58,869 nt of DNA. Source: Alphaproteobacteria bacterium (lineage in GTDB: Bacteria; Pseudomonadota; Alphaproteobacteria; UBA8366). How positions within the stretch are numbered: position 1 is the stretch's first letter; every line of letters starts with the position of its first letter. The notes under the pieces were generated by a model. That model worked only from the letters and a program-made list of their open reading frames with translations, did not search any database and was not told the origin of the DNA. Shown piece after piece: positions 34,809-43,892 of the stretch. The stretch spans positions 1 through 58,869 of the forward strand of contig JANQKC010000038.1 in NCBI GenBank assembly GCA_028281325.1. The letters run 5' to 3'. The position numbers and the translations under genes are program-made.

Positions 34809-35624
34809 TCAGGCGTAAGCGTCCAGCAGCGCGGAAGCGGCCTCGGCGAACCCCTCGCCGCCGCGCCGTTTGGTGATGTAGGTGGGTTCGGCGTCCAGCC
34901 GGTCCCGGAAATCCAAAACGTTGGCGACCCCGATGCTGTTCTCGAAGAAGCCGAACATGGGCGAATCGTTGGGCGCGTCCCCGGTGAAAACGAAATGACC
35001 GTTGTCCGCTTCCAGGTCGATCTCGAATATCTCGATCATCAGGCGCCGCGCCATCGTGAGTTTGTCGAAACTGCCGAACCAGCCGTTGACGTGGATCGAG
35101 CTGATCTTTGCGACCGCGCCGGCCTCGACGAACAGATCGACGATGCGGTCGACATCGGCCTGCGGCAGGCGCGGGACGTCTTCGCAGAAGTCGATGGCAA
35201 GGTCGGTTTCCCGATAGGGCTGGTCGTTCGCCACGGCGCAGCCCGGTACCTCGGCCAGGATGCGATCCCGCAGCTGCGCGAGCCGGTCGCGGTTCGTCGC
35301 GCGTTCCGCGTCGGGCTGGTCGAATCGCCGCGTCATGCGCCGGGCATCCCGGTCATACCGGAAATAGAAAGCGCCATTCTCGCCGATCACGGCGTCGACC
35401 GGCCACATGCGGGCGAAATGGTCGCACCATCCAGCGGGGCGGCCGGTGATGGGTACGACCATGATCTTGGCGTCCTGCAGGCGTTCCATCGCGGTATAGG
35501 CCATCGCGCCGAGGCGGCCGTCGGTTGTCAACGTATCGTCGATGTCGGTGAATACGCAGCGGACGGCCCGCCGGTCGGTAACGGGGAAGGTATCCAGCGG
35601 GCGAAGGGTCGACGGGTCGGTCAT
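34809..35624 (-). CDS. HAD-IIB family phosphatase
   Basis: A 271-residue haloacid-dehalogenase phosphatase of class IIB (Cof, sucrose-phosphatase and mannosyl-3-phosphoglycerate-phosphatase relatives). Motif I is FTDIDDTLT near residue 26, motif II VPITGRPAGW, motif III near SSIHVNGWFGSFDKL and motif IV FTGDAPNDSPMF. The substrate is unknown. It lies between the PhnDCEE transporter and glpD, facing the transporter and divergent from glpD with 96 bp between. A role in releasing phosphate from an imported phosphoester is a reasonable inference from place only. Confidence 0.85.
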   Translation of the reverse strand: MTDPSTLRPLDTFPVTDRRAVRCVFTDIDDTLTTDGRLGAMAYTAMERLQDAKIMVVPITGRPAGWCDHFARMWPVDAVIGENGAFYFRYDRDARRMTRRFDQPDAERATNRDRLAQLRDRILAEVPGCAVANDQPYRETDLAIDFCEDVPRLPQADVDRIVDLFVEAGAVAKISSIHVNGWFGSFDKLTMARRLMIEIFEIDLEADNGHFVFTGDAPNDSPMFGFFENSIGVANVLDFRDRLDAEPTYITKRRGGEGFAEAASALLDAYA

Positions 35625-35720
35625 GGCATGCTACAGGCGCGCAGTTATCGGGCGGACGAAGCCTGCATATAAGCCTATGGATTTACCCCCCGTAAACCGC
35701 GACGGGCTACTGATCTCGCT

Positions 35721-37214
35721 GTGACCGAAAAAAACTACGATATCCTGATCGTCGGCGGCGGCATAAACGGCGCTTGCATCGCCCGCGATGCGGCGGGGCG
35801 GGGCCTCTCGGTCCTGCTGTGCGAGATGGGCGACCTGGGTGGAGCGACCTCGTCGTCGAGCAGCAAGCTGATCCATGGCGGGCTGCGGTATCTGGAGCAT
35901 TATGCCTTCCGGTTGGTCGGCGAGGCCTTGCGCGAACGGCAGGTTCTGCTGCGGAATGCGCCGCATATCGTGTGGCCGATGCAGTTCGTCCTGCCGCATG
36001 CGCCGTCTCTGCGCCCCATATGGATGATCCGGCTCGGGCTATGGCTCTACGACCGGCTCGGCGGTGCGCATAGGTTGGAGCGGTCGGGCAGGGTCGATCT
36101 GACCACGCCCGCGTATGGATCGGCACTCGCGCCCAATTTCAAGACCGGATTCATCTATTCGGATTGCTGGGTGGACGATGCCCGGTTCGTTGTGCTGTCC
36201 GCGCTCGATGCGGCCGCGAAGGGGGCGGATGTCTGTCCGCGAACGCGTTGTACGGTCGCGCGCCGTGCCGGCAACCGCTGGCGGGCCACGCTGGAAGATG
36301 CCGGCGGCGTGCGGGATGTTTCCGCCGGCGTGCTGGTCAACGCGGGCGGGCCATGGGTGCAGCAGGTGATCGGCGAGGTCGCCGGCGGCAACGCGCCGGC
36401 GCAGGTGCGCCTGATCAAGGGTAGTCATATCGTGGTGCCGCGGCTGTATGACGGGCCGCATGCCTTCATTCTGCAGAACGACGACAACCGGGTGATATTC
36501 GTCATTCCCTACGAAGGCGACTTCAGCCTGATCGGCACGACCGACGTGCCGGTCGAGGGCGACCCGGGTCCGGTTGAAATCTCCGATGAGGAGACCGACT
36601 ATCTATGCGCGGCGGTAAACCGGTACTTTCGCACCGCTGTCTCGCCGGCGGACGTGGTCTGGAGCTACGCCGGCGTCCGGCCGCTCTATGACGATGGCGA
36701 GAATGATCCGTCGGCGGTCACACGGGATTATGTGCTGGCGCTCGATGCGCCGGACGATGCGCCGCCGATGTTGTCGATCTTCGGCGGTAAGATCACCACC
36801 GCGCGCAAGCTCGCCGAGCAGGCCATGACGAAACTGGAGCCGTTCTTTCCCGACCTGTCCCCCGGCTGGACCGCCGACGCCGCCTTGCCGGGTGGGGATT
36901 TCGACGCATTCGACGACTTCGCCCTTGCCTTGCGGCGGGAGTATCCATCGCTGGACGGGCGGTGGCTCGAAGGGTTGGCGCATCGTCATGGCACGCGCGC
37001 CCGCGCGATCCTGGGCGACGCGCGGTCGGAGTCGGATCTCGGGATGGCCTTCGGCGGCGGGCTGTATCAGATCGAGGCCGACTGGCTCTGCCAAGAGGAG
37101 TGGGCCGAAACGGCGGAAGACGTGCTGTGGCGGCGCACCAAGGCCGGCCTTCACATGACCTCAGGCCAACGCAAGTCGGTGGTCGACTACATCTCCAAAA
37201 TACGTTCCGGATAG
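35721..37214 (+). CDS. glpD: Glycerol-3-phosphate dehydrogenase, FAD-dependent
   Basis: A 497-residue membrane-associated flavoenzyme that oxidises glycerol-3-phosphate to DHAP and passes electrons to quinone. It has the FAD site IVGGGINGACIARDAAGRG, the GlpD signature GGATSSSSSKLIHGGLRYLEH, IGTTDVPVEGDPGPVE and SYAGVRPLYDDG, and ends with TSGQRKSVVDY. Start is GTG 35721 with a weak RBS; the start is thus slightly uncertain. Its last 28 bp overlap the 3' end of the convergent GDPD gene. Glycerol kinase lies 3.6 kb further on, not in the same operon. Confidence 0.95.
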   Translation: MTEKNYDILIVGGGINGACIARDAAGRGLSVLLCEMGDLGGATSSSSSKLIHGGLRYLEHYAFRLVGEALRERQVLLRNAPHIVWPMQFVLPHAPSLRPIWMIRLGLWLYDRLGGAHRLERSGRVDLTTPAYGSALAPNFKTGFIYSDCWVDDARFVVLSALDAAAKGADVCPRTRCTVARRAGNRWRATLEDAGGVRDVSAGVLVNAGGPWVQQVIGEVAGGNAPAQVRLIKGSHIVVPRLYDGPHAFILQNDDNRVIFVIPYEGDFSLIGTTDVPVEGDPGPVEISDEETDYLCAAVNRYFRTAVSPADVVWSYAGVRPLYDDGENDPSAVTRDYVLALDAPDDAPPMLSIFGGKITTARKLAEQAMTKLEPFFPDLSPGWTADAALPGGDFDAFDDFALALRREYPSLDGRWLEGLAHRHGTRARAILGDARSESDLGMAFGGGLYQIEADWLCQEEWAETAEDVLWRRTKAGLHMTSGQRKSVVDYISKIRSG

Positions 37215-37927
37215 TCGCTGAAAACCGATTCGACGCCCCAGTCGAAAAGCTTCAGCGCGCGCTTCGCGTCGTTCACGGTATACGCCAGCAAGTGATATCC
37301 GGCGGCGCGTATCTCGGTTGCGATGCCTTTGGTGAGCGCCTTGTGGCTGCAATGGATCGACAGGCAATCGAGCGCCTTGGCTTGTGCCTGCCAGCCCTTG
37401 CCGGGCCGCCGCATCAGCCAGCCGCGGGGGATTTCGGGTGCTGTCCGTTGCGCGGCGACCAAGGCGTCCACCCAAAAACTCGAGAATACCGGTGCGCGGA
37501 GGCTGTTCGGCCATTCGTCGGCGACCTGTTTCGCGACCACCCGGCCGGTCACGCTCTCCCGGCCCGGCGTCGGTTTGATTTCGACATTCGCGCCGAGGCC
37601 GAGCGCCTCGAGCAGACGAATCGTTTCGGTCAATGTCGGGACGCGCTCGCCGGCGAAGTCGGCCGAAAACCAACGCCCGGCGTCCAACGCGCGGACATCC
37701 TGCAAGGTCATGTCGGCCAATTTGCCGGTCCCGTCGGTCGTGCGGTCGACGGTTGCGTCGTGCAGCAAGACCGGGACGTCGTCTTTGGTCAGGGCGACGT
37801 CGAACTCGACCCAGGTGGCGCCCAGTTCAGCGGCCTTGCGGATGCCGACGAGCGTGTTCTCCGGCGCATGGCCTACCGCGCCTCGATGGCCGATGACCCG
37901 GGGAAACCGTATGGGCAGTTCGCTCAT
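37187..37927 (-). CDS. ugpQ: Glycerophosphodiester phosphodiesterase
   Basis: A 246-residue cytosolic GDPD without signal peptide, cleaving glycerophosphodiesters to glycerol-3-phosphate and an alcohol. The catalytic HRGAVGHAPENTLVGI (first histidine near residue 13) and VEFDVALTKDDVPVLLHDATVDRT motifs are intact. GANVEIKPTPG gives the third metal-site glutamate, and LLAYTVND closes the barrel. It overlaps glpD tail-to-tail by 28 bp. Its product is the GlpD substrate, so the two are linked in function although convergent. Confidence 0.93.
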   Translation of the reverse strand: MSELPIRFPRVIGHRGAVGHAPENTLVGIRKAAELGATWVEFDVALTKDDVPVLLHDATVDRTTDGTGKLADMTLQDVRALDAGRWFSADFAGERVPTLTETIRLLEALGLGANVEIKPTPGRESVTGRVVAKQVADEWPNSLRAPVFSSFWVDALVAAQRTAPEIPRGWLMRRPGKGWQAQAKALDCLSIHCSHKALTKGIATEIRAAGYHLLAYTVNDAKRALKLFDWGVESVFSDYPERILEM

Positions 37928-37945
37928 GGAAAGGGGATACTCCGC

Positions 37946-38908
37946 TTAGCTGGTGCGCCATGCAATGCTGCCAATGTAACCGATGTAACAGAATAAAAGC
38001 AGCGCGCCTTCGCGCCGGCTGATCCGCCAGCCGCTGATGATGACAGGGAAGAGGACGAGGGTCGCGGCCAACAGAACCCATAGGTCGATGTGCCGTAACT
38101 CTTCGTTGAACGGAATCGGCATGACCAGGGACGCCGCGCCGAGAATTCCCATCAAATTGAAGATATTGCTGCCGATGACATTACCGATTGCGACATCGGT
38201 GTGGCCGCGCCATGCGGCGACCATCGCGGCGACCAGTTCCGGCAGTGACGTGCCGAACGCGAATATGGTGAGTCCCAAGACCGCATCGGGAATGCCGGCG
38301 CGGGCGCCGATCGCGGCGGCGCCCTCGACCATCATGTTGGCGCCGATGCCGAGGCCGACGAGTCCGGAAAGCAGCATCGCCAGCACGAAGAAGATCGATT
38401 CCGGTACGATTTCGACCGACTCCCCTTCTTTTTCATGCAAGGCGGCGGGCAGGTCGGCCCATTTCCGGTCCTGGACGTAGGACCAACTGATGAACGCGAC
38501 AAGCGCGACGATCATCAATCCGCCCTGCCAGAACACCACTTGGCCGCTCAGGCCGAGACCGATGCAGAGCGCGGTGGCGATCAACATCGCGCCGCCGTCG
38601 CGGCGCAGCGATCGCGGTTCGCATATCAGCGGCCGGACAAGCGCCGCACAGCCGAGGATCAGCAAGCTGTTGGCGATGTTACTGCCGACGGCATTACCGA
38701 CGGCAAATCCGGGCTTGGCGTCGAGTGCGGCTTGGACGCTGACCACCAGTTCCGGCAACGAGGTGCCGAAGCCGACAATCGTCAGGCCGATCGCGGCGGG
38801 GGGCATGTTCAGTTTGCGGGCAAGACCGATGGCGCCGCGCAATGTCGCCTCGCCGGCAGCCACCAAAACGGTGAGTCCCAAGAGGACCAAAAGAATGTCG
38901 GGCATCAC
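37946..38908 (-). CDS. Calcium/sodium antiporter (CaCA family, YrbG-like)
   Basis: A 320-residue integral membrane exchanger with two internally homologous halves of about five helices each. The alpha-repeat motifs are TIVGFGTSLPELVVSVQ with GNAVGSNIANSLLILG in the first half, and TIFAFGTSLPELVAAMVA with GNVIGSNIFNLMGILG in the second. These carry the ion-binding acidic residues. It exports Ca2+ (or K+/Na+) against an ion gradient. A signal of regulation is not visible. It may share a promoter region with the upstream-facing Na/Pi gene. Confidence 0.92.
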   Translation of the reverse strand: MMPDILLVLLGLTVLVAAGEATLRGAIGLARKLNMPPAAIGLTIVGFGTSLPELVVSVQAALDAKPGFAVGNAVGSNIANSLLILGCAALVRPLICEPRSLRRDGGAMLIATALCIGLGLSGQVVFWQGGLMIVALVAFISWSYVQDRKWADLPAALHEKEGESVEIVPESIFFVLAMLLSGLVGLGIGANMMVEGAAAIGARAGIPDAVLGLTIFAFGTSLPELVAAMVAAWRGHTDVAIGNVIGSNIFNLMGILGAASLVMPIPFNEELRHIDLWVLLAATLVLFPVIISGWRISRREGALLLFCYIGYIGSIAWRTS

Positions 38909-39165
38909 CGTTTCGATCTGATGGACGGGAAGCGTGTATCGCTATGTAGCGAGCTTGAACGGATTATCCAAGGGAATACCGAAACTGATTCTCCGATGGG
39001 CGCCGGCCTTTGCGCAAAAAATGCTCCGAACTTGGTCGAATTGGCGTACAATCCGTCTTCTTGTCATAAAACGGTAATAAAAGTCGCGGCTGCGTGGGTG
39101 TCTCGTAGCCGTTTGCGCGCCGATCCTTTGAAAGGAATAAGGCCATCTCTGCGACGGTTATTCTG

Positions 39166-40818
39166 ATGAATCTGATTGGCGCCATCGCACTGTTGCTTTG
39201 GGCGATGCGCATGGTGCGGACCGGTATGACCCGCGCCTTCGGCGGCACGTTGCGCCTTATGCTGGGCCGGCATCTCGTGAACCGGTTCGCCGCCTTTCTT
39301 GCGGGGTTGGGGGTCACCACCCTGTTGCAGAGCAGCACGGCGACGTGCCTGATGACCGCCTCTTTTGCGGGGCGTGGGCTGGTGATTTCAGCCGCCGCGC
39401 TTGCGGTGATGCTCGGCGCGGACGTCGGCACCACCTTGGTGGCGCAACTGTTCACCCTCGATATCGTTTGGGTGTCGCCGGTGTTGATCGCGGTCGGCTT
39501 TGTCGCTTTTCAGGGCGGTCAGCGGAAGCGGACCCGCGATATCGGCCGGCTGACCATCGGCTTGGGGCTCATCCTGCTCGCGCTCAGTTTGATCGTCGCC
39601 AATTCACAGCCGATCCGCGACTCGAAGATCGTGTTGGCGCTCGTCACGTCGTTGGGGGACGAGCCGCTTCTAGCGATCCTTCTCACCGCGTTGCTCACCT
39701 GGCTGGCGCATTCGAGTCTGGCGACCGTCTTGTTGATCGGGTCGCTTGTCGGGGCGGGGGCGATCCCCGTGGCCTTGATCTTTCCTCTCGTGTTGGGGGC
39801 CAATCTCGGCGGGGCCATCCCGCCGGTGACCGCGACATTGGGATCGGCGGCCGCGGCGCGGCGCGTCGCCGCCGGCAATGCCCTGTTCAAGGTCGTTGGC
39901 TGTCTTCTGGTTTTCCCGTTCCTGACCCATGTTGCCGAGTATATTGCGCTACTCGATGCGGACCCGGTGCGGCAGGTCGTGAATTTTCACACCGCGTTCA
40001 ATCTGGGCCTGGCGATGATCTTCATCTTCGCCATCGGACCGGTCAGCGTATTGATGGAACGCTTGATTCCCGATCGCGCGTTGCCGTCCGACGCAGGGCA
40101 GGCCCGGTATCTGGACGCCACGGCGGTCCAGGAACCGGTTGTCGCCCTGGCAAATGCGACGCGCGAGACGCTGCGTATCGCCGATATCCTGGACGAAATG
40201 TTGCGCGGATCGATGGACACGCTGCGGCGGGACGATAAGGAATCGTTGAACCGTGTGACGACGTCGGACGATATCGTCGATCGACTGTATGAACAGACCA
40301 AGCTGTATCTGACAGCCGTGAGCCGGCAGGAATTGGGCGAGGACGACAGCCGGCGCTGCAACGAAATCATGAGTTTTTCGACGAACCTTGAGCATATCGG
40401 CGATATCATCGACAAGAATCTCATGGAGCTTGCGGCCAAGAAGATCAAGTACCGGCTTACCTTCTCCGAAGAGGGCTTGGGCGAGATCGCCGACTTGCAT
40501 TACCGCGTGCAGGAAAATCTGAAACTCGCGACCAGCGTCTTCGTGTCCGGCGACCACGCGTTGGCGCGCAAGCTGCTGATTGAGAAAGACGATTTCCGGC
40601 AGCTCGAACGCGACGCGGCCGAAAGTCATCACGAGCGGTTGAAGAGCGGTATGCGCGAAAGCATCGAAACATCATCGCTGCATCTCGATATTCTGCGCGA
40701 TCTCAAGCGTATCAACAGCCATTTGACGTCGGCCGCCTATCCGATCCTTGAAGAGGCCGGCGAGTTGCGCGCAACGCGTCTGCGCAAGAGCAAGATCCGC
40801 CGGGAAGCCCCAGCTTAA
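39166..40818 (+). CDS. Na+/phosphate cotransporter (NptA type) with C-terminal PhoU-like domain
   Basis: A 550-residue protein. The membrane half (residues about 1-300) has the two Na/Pi repeats, with the QSSTA motif in TTLLQSSTATCLM and its counterpart in LTWLAHSSLATVLL. The C-terminal 220 residues form a PhoU-like helical bundle (NLEHIGDIIDKNLMELA). It imports phosphate with sodium, or exports phosphate to prevent overload. The nearby GDPD, glpD and PhnDCEE genes also handle phosphorus compounds. The ATG at 39166 has no strong RBS. The gene converges with glpK, 6 nt apart. Confidence 0.92.
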   Translation: MNLIGAIALLLWAMRMVRTGMTRAFGGTLRLMLGRHLVNRFAAFLAGLGVTTLLQSSTATCLMTASFAGRGLVISAAALAVMLGADVGTTLVAQLFTLDIVWVSPVLIAVGFVAFQGGQRKRTRDIGRLTIGLGLILLALSLIVANSQPIRDSKIVLALVTSLGDEPLLAILLTALLTWLAHSSLATVLLIGSLVGAGAIPVALIFPLVLGANLGGAIPPVTATLGSAAAARRVAAGNALFKVVGCLLVFPFLTHVAEYIALLDADPVRQVVNFHTAFNLGLAMIFIFAIGPVSVLMERLIPDRALPSDAGQARYLDATAVQEPVVALANATRETLRIADILDEMLRGSMDTLRRDDKESLNRVTTSDDIVDRLYEQTKLYLTAVSRQELGEDDSRRCNEIMSFSTNLEHIGDIIDKNLMELAAKKIKYRLTFSEEGLGEIADLHYRVQENLKLATSVFVSGDHALARKLLIEKDDFRQLERDAAESHHERLKSGMRESIETSSLHLDILRDLKRINSHLTSAAYPILEEAGELRATRLRKSKIRREAPA

Positions 40819-40824
40819 GCTTGC

Positions 40825-42318
40825 CTAGTCCGACGTGCGAACGCGCCGCACGGCGTCGAGCCAGCCGGCGTACCGCCGCGCGCGCTCTGCATTGTCCATC
40901 GCCGGGTCGAACCGTGCCTCACAACGCCAAGCGCCGACCATTTCATCCGGCGCCGGATAGAGGCCGGCTTGCATCCCGGCGAGATAGGCCGCGCCCAATA
41001 CGGTCGTCTCGGTGATCGGCGGACGTTCCACCGGAATGTCGAGGATGTCGGCCAGGAATTGCAGGAAAGCGTCATTCGCCGCCATGCCCCCATCGACCCG
41101 GACGGTTGCGGGCGGCTGCGCGCCGTCGGCGGCCATGGCCTCGAACAGGTCGCGTGTCTGGTAGGCGACGGACTCGAGGCCCGCCCGGACGACCTCCGCG
41201 GGTCCGCTGCCCCGGGTCAGTCCCAGGATCGCTCCGCGGGCGCCGCTATCCCAGTAGGGTGCGCCGAGTCCGGTAAAAGCCGGCACCATGTAGACGCCGC
41301 TTTCCGGCGCGGCCTGTTCGAAAAGGTCCGCCGATTCCGCTGCCGAGGCGATCAAGCCCAATCCGTCGCGTAGCCATTGCACCGCCGCGCCGGCGATGAA
41401 AATACTCCCTTCTATAGCGTAGGTCGTTTGGCCGGCCAGCCGGTAGGCGACGGTCGTCAGCAGCTTGTTCTCGGACTCTAGCGCCGTGGTCCCGGTATTC
41501 GTCAAGACGAAGCAGCCGGTGCCATAGGTGCTCTTGATCGACCCCGGTATGAAACAGGCCTGGCCGATGGTCGCCGCCTGCTGGTCCCCGGCGATGCCGC
41601 GGATGGCGACGCAGCCGTCGAGCAGGCCGCTGTCGGTCGCGCCGAAGTCGGCGGCGCAATCCCGCACGTCCGGAAGAATCGAGAGCGGGATGTTGAACAA
41701 GGCGCATAGGTCCGCATCCCAGCACTGGTTGTGGATGTCGAACAGCATGGTGCGGGAGGCGTTGGTGGCGTCGGTCGCATGCACCGCGCCGCCGGTCAAG
41801 CGCCAGAGGACGAAACTGTCCATTGTGCCGGCCGCGAGATTGCCTTTCTCCGCCGCCGCGCGGGCGCCGTCGACCGTATCGAGCATCCAGGCGATCTTGC
41901 TGGCGCTGAAGTAAGGATCGAGCAGCAGGCCGGTTTTGCCGTGAATGTCCGGTTCGTGTCCGGCCCTTTTCAAGGCGTCGCACGTGTCGGCGGTTCGGCG
42001 ATCCTGCCAGACGATGGCGTTATGGATCGGCTTGCCGGTGTCCCGCTCCCACAGGACGACGGTCTCCCGCTGATTGGTGATGCCGATGCCGGCGATATCC
42101 GTCGGCGTGAGGCCGCTCCTGTCGAGCGTTTGCCGCAAGACCGCGATCACGGCCTGCCAGATTTCCTCCGGGTCGTGTTCCACCCAACCGGGGCGGGGAT
42201 AGATTTGCCGGAGTTCCGACTGTGCGTGGGCGACCGGTATGCGGTCCGCGTCGAAAAGGATTGCCCGCGTGCTGCTTGTCCCTTGATCGAGAGCGATGAC
42301 GTGATTGGTTGACGACAT
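40825..42318 (-). CDS. glpK: Glycerol kinase
   Basis: A 497-residue FGGY kinase that phosphorylates glycerol to glycerol-3-phosphate, the usual length. The first ATP-site motif is [15 protein letters not shown]. The glycerol-binding region has [16 protein letters not shown] and [12 protein letters not shown], the middle has [14 protein letters not shown], and [16 protein letters not shown] marks the second ATP site. Its product is the GlpD substrate. It is divergent from the aldehyde dehydrogenase at 42491; the 172-bp gap holds both promoters and no visible riboswitch. Confidence 0.96.
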   Translation of the reverse strand: MSSTNHVIALDQGTSSTRAILFDADRIPVAHAQSELRQIYPRPGWVEHDPEEIWQAVIAVLRQTLDRSGLTPTDIAGIGITNQRETVVLWERDTGKPIHNAIVWQDRRTADTCDALKRAGHEPDIHGKTGLLLDPYFSASKIAWMLDTVDGARAAAEKGNLAAGTMDSFVLWRLTGGAVHATDATNASRTMLFDIHNQCWDADLCALFNIPLSILPDVRDCAADFGATDSGLLDGCVAIRGIAGDQQAATIGQACFIPGSIKSTYGTGCFVLTNTGTTALESENKLLTTVAYRLAGQTTYAIEGSIFIAGAAVQWLRDGLGLIASAAESADLFEQAAPESGVYMVPAFTGLGAPYWDSGARGAILGLTRGSGPAEVVRAGLESVAYQTRDLFEAMAADGAQPPATVRVDGGMAANDAFLQFLADILDIPVERPPITETTVLGAAYLAGMQAGLYPAPDEMVGAWRCEARFDPAMDNAERARRYAGWLDAVRRVRTSD

Positions 42319-42490
42319 GGCCGGCTGTTCCCGTATTCATGCTGCGGCGGTGCCGCCATCGTTGCAGAGCGTGCACCCTTTGTCAGCCTTGAGAATGACC
42401 TTTCCCGCCGTCCGGGCGAGGTGATATCAAGGTTGGATATCGAATTGACGGTCGTGCCGCAGGGGCGACGCCGGACTAAAGGGACCAGCC

Positions 42491-43879
42491 GTGGCCGACA
42501 CGTTTCAGACGATTTCACCTGTCGACGGCAGCGTTTACGCGGAGCGTCCGCTGGCCGGCGAGGCCGAGGTCTCGGCGGTATTGGCGCGGGCGCTCGCGGC
42601 GCAACGGGATTGGCGCGCGGCGGGTCTCGACGCGCGTCTGCGGATCTTGAGCAAGGCCGTCGATGCCATTGTCGGCGAAACGTCGGCCATCGCCGAGGAG
42701 TTGACCTGGCAGATGGGCCGACCGATCCGTCAGGCGCCCGGCGAAGTACGAGGTTTCGAGGAACGCGCGCGCCACATGATCGAGATCGCGCCGGAGGCGT
42801 TGGCCGACATCGCGGCCGCGCCGATGGATGGGTTCGAACGGTTCGTTCGCCGCGAGCCGCATGGCGTCGTTTTCGTTCTGGCGCCCTGGAACTACCCGTA
42901 TCTGACCTCGGTCAATTCGATCATTCCCGCGCTGGCCGCGGGTAACGCGGTGATCCTTAAACCGTCGCATCAGACCCCGTTGACGGCGGAGCGGTACGCC
43001 GCGGCTTTCGCCACGGCCGGGCTGCCGGAGGGTGTCTTTCAATTCCTTTATCTGGATCACGCGAAAGCGGCCAAACTCATGGCGCAGGACGGGATCGGCT
43101 TCGTTGCCTTTACCGGATCGGTCGCGGGCGGCCGGGCGGTGCAACATGCCCTGGCGGAGCGGTTCGCCGGCGCGGGCCTCGAGTTGGGCGGCAAGGACCC
43201 GGCGTATGTCCGCGCCGACGCCGATCTGGATCACGCGGTTGAGACGCTTGTCGACGGCGCCTTCTTCAACACCGGACAGTCTTGTTGCGGGATCGAGCGA
43301 ATCTACGTCGATCGGTCGGTATATGCGGATTTCGTCGAGGCGTTCGTCGAACTGGTGAAACAATACACTCTCGGCAATCCGTCGGAGGATGACGTTACCT
43401 TGGGCCCGATGGCGCGCGCGTCTTTGGCGGATGAGGTGCGCGCGCAAACGGCGGAGGCGGTCTCGGCCGGGGCGCGGGCGTGGATCGATGCCGGTGACTT
43501 TGCGGCGGCGTCGCCCGGCACGCCGTATATCGCGCCGCAGGTTCTGACCGATGTTACCCATGAGATGCGGATCATGCGGGAAGAAACCTTCGGACCGGTG
43601 GTCGGGATCATGCCGGTGGCATCGGATGACGAGGCGGTCGCTTTGATGAACGACAGCGCCTATGGCCTGACGGCCTCGGTCTGGACGCGGGACATCGCGG
43701 CGGCCAAGCGGATCGGTGCGCGGGTGGAGACCGGGACGTTTTTCATGAATCGCTGCGACTATCTCGATCCCGCGCTCGCGTGGACCGGGGTTAAGAACTC
43801 CGGTCGCGGCTGCACCCTTTCCCGCGTAGGATATGAGCAACTGACACGCCCGAAATCCTTTCATTTGCGGTTGAATTAG
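42491..43879 (+). CDS. NAD(P)-dependent aldehyde dehydrogenase
   Basis: A 462-residue non-acylating aldehyde dehydrogenase. The oxyanion asparagine is in VLAPWNYPYL, the general-base glutamate in GLELGGKDPAYV and the catalytic cysteine in NTGQSCCGIERI at about residue 265. The C-terminal MNRCDYLDPALAWTGVKNSGRG is reminiscent of succinate-semialdehyde and alkanal dehydrogenases. The GTG start lies in a region with weak SD. It is the first gene of a same-strand run; the GS-like gene begins 13 nt later. A role in oxidising an aldehyde made by the neighbouring alcohol dehydrogenase or aldolase is inferred. Confidence 0.9.
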   Translation: MADTFQTISPVDGSVYAERPLAGEAEVSAVLARALAAQRDWRAAGLDARLRILSKAVDAIVGETSAIAEELTWQMGRPIRQAPGEVRGFEERARHMIEIAPEALADIAAAPMDGFERFVRREPHGVVFVLAPWNYPYLTSVNSIIPALAAGNAVILKPSHQTPLTAERYAAAFATAGLPEGVFQFLYLDHAKAAKLMAQDGIGFVAFTGSVAGGRAVQHALAERFAGAGLELGGKDPAYVRADADLDHAVETLVDGAFFNTGQSCCGIERIYVDRSVYADFVEAFVELVKQYTLGNPSEDDVTLGPMARASLADEVRAQTAEAVSAGARAWIDAGDFAAASPGTPYIAPQVLTDVTHEMRIMREETFGPVVGIMPVASDDEAVALMNDSAYGLTASVWTRDIAAAKRIGARVETGTFFMNRCDYLDPALAWTGVKNSGRGCTLSRVGYEQLTRPKSFHLRLN

Positions 43880-43892
43880 TCTGGGAGCGGTT

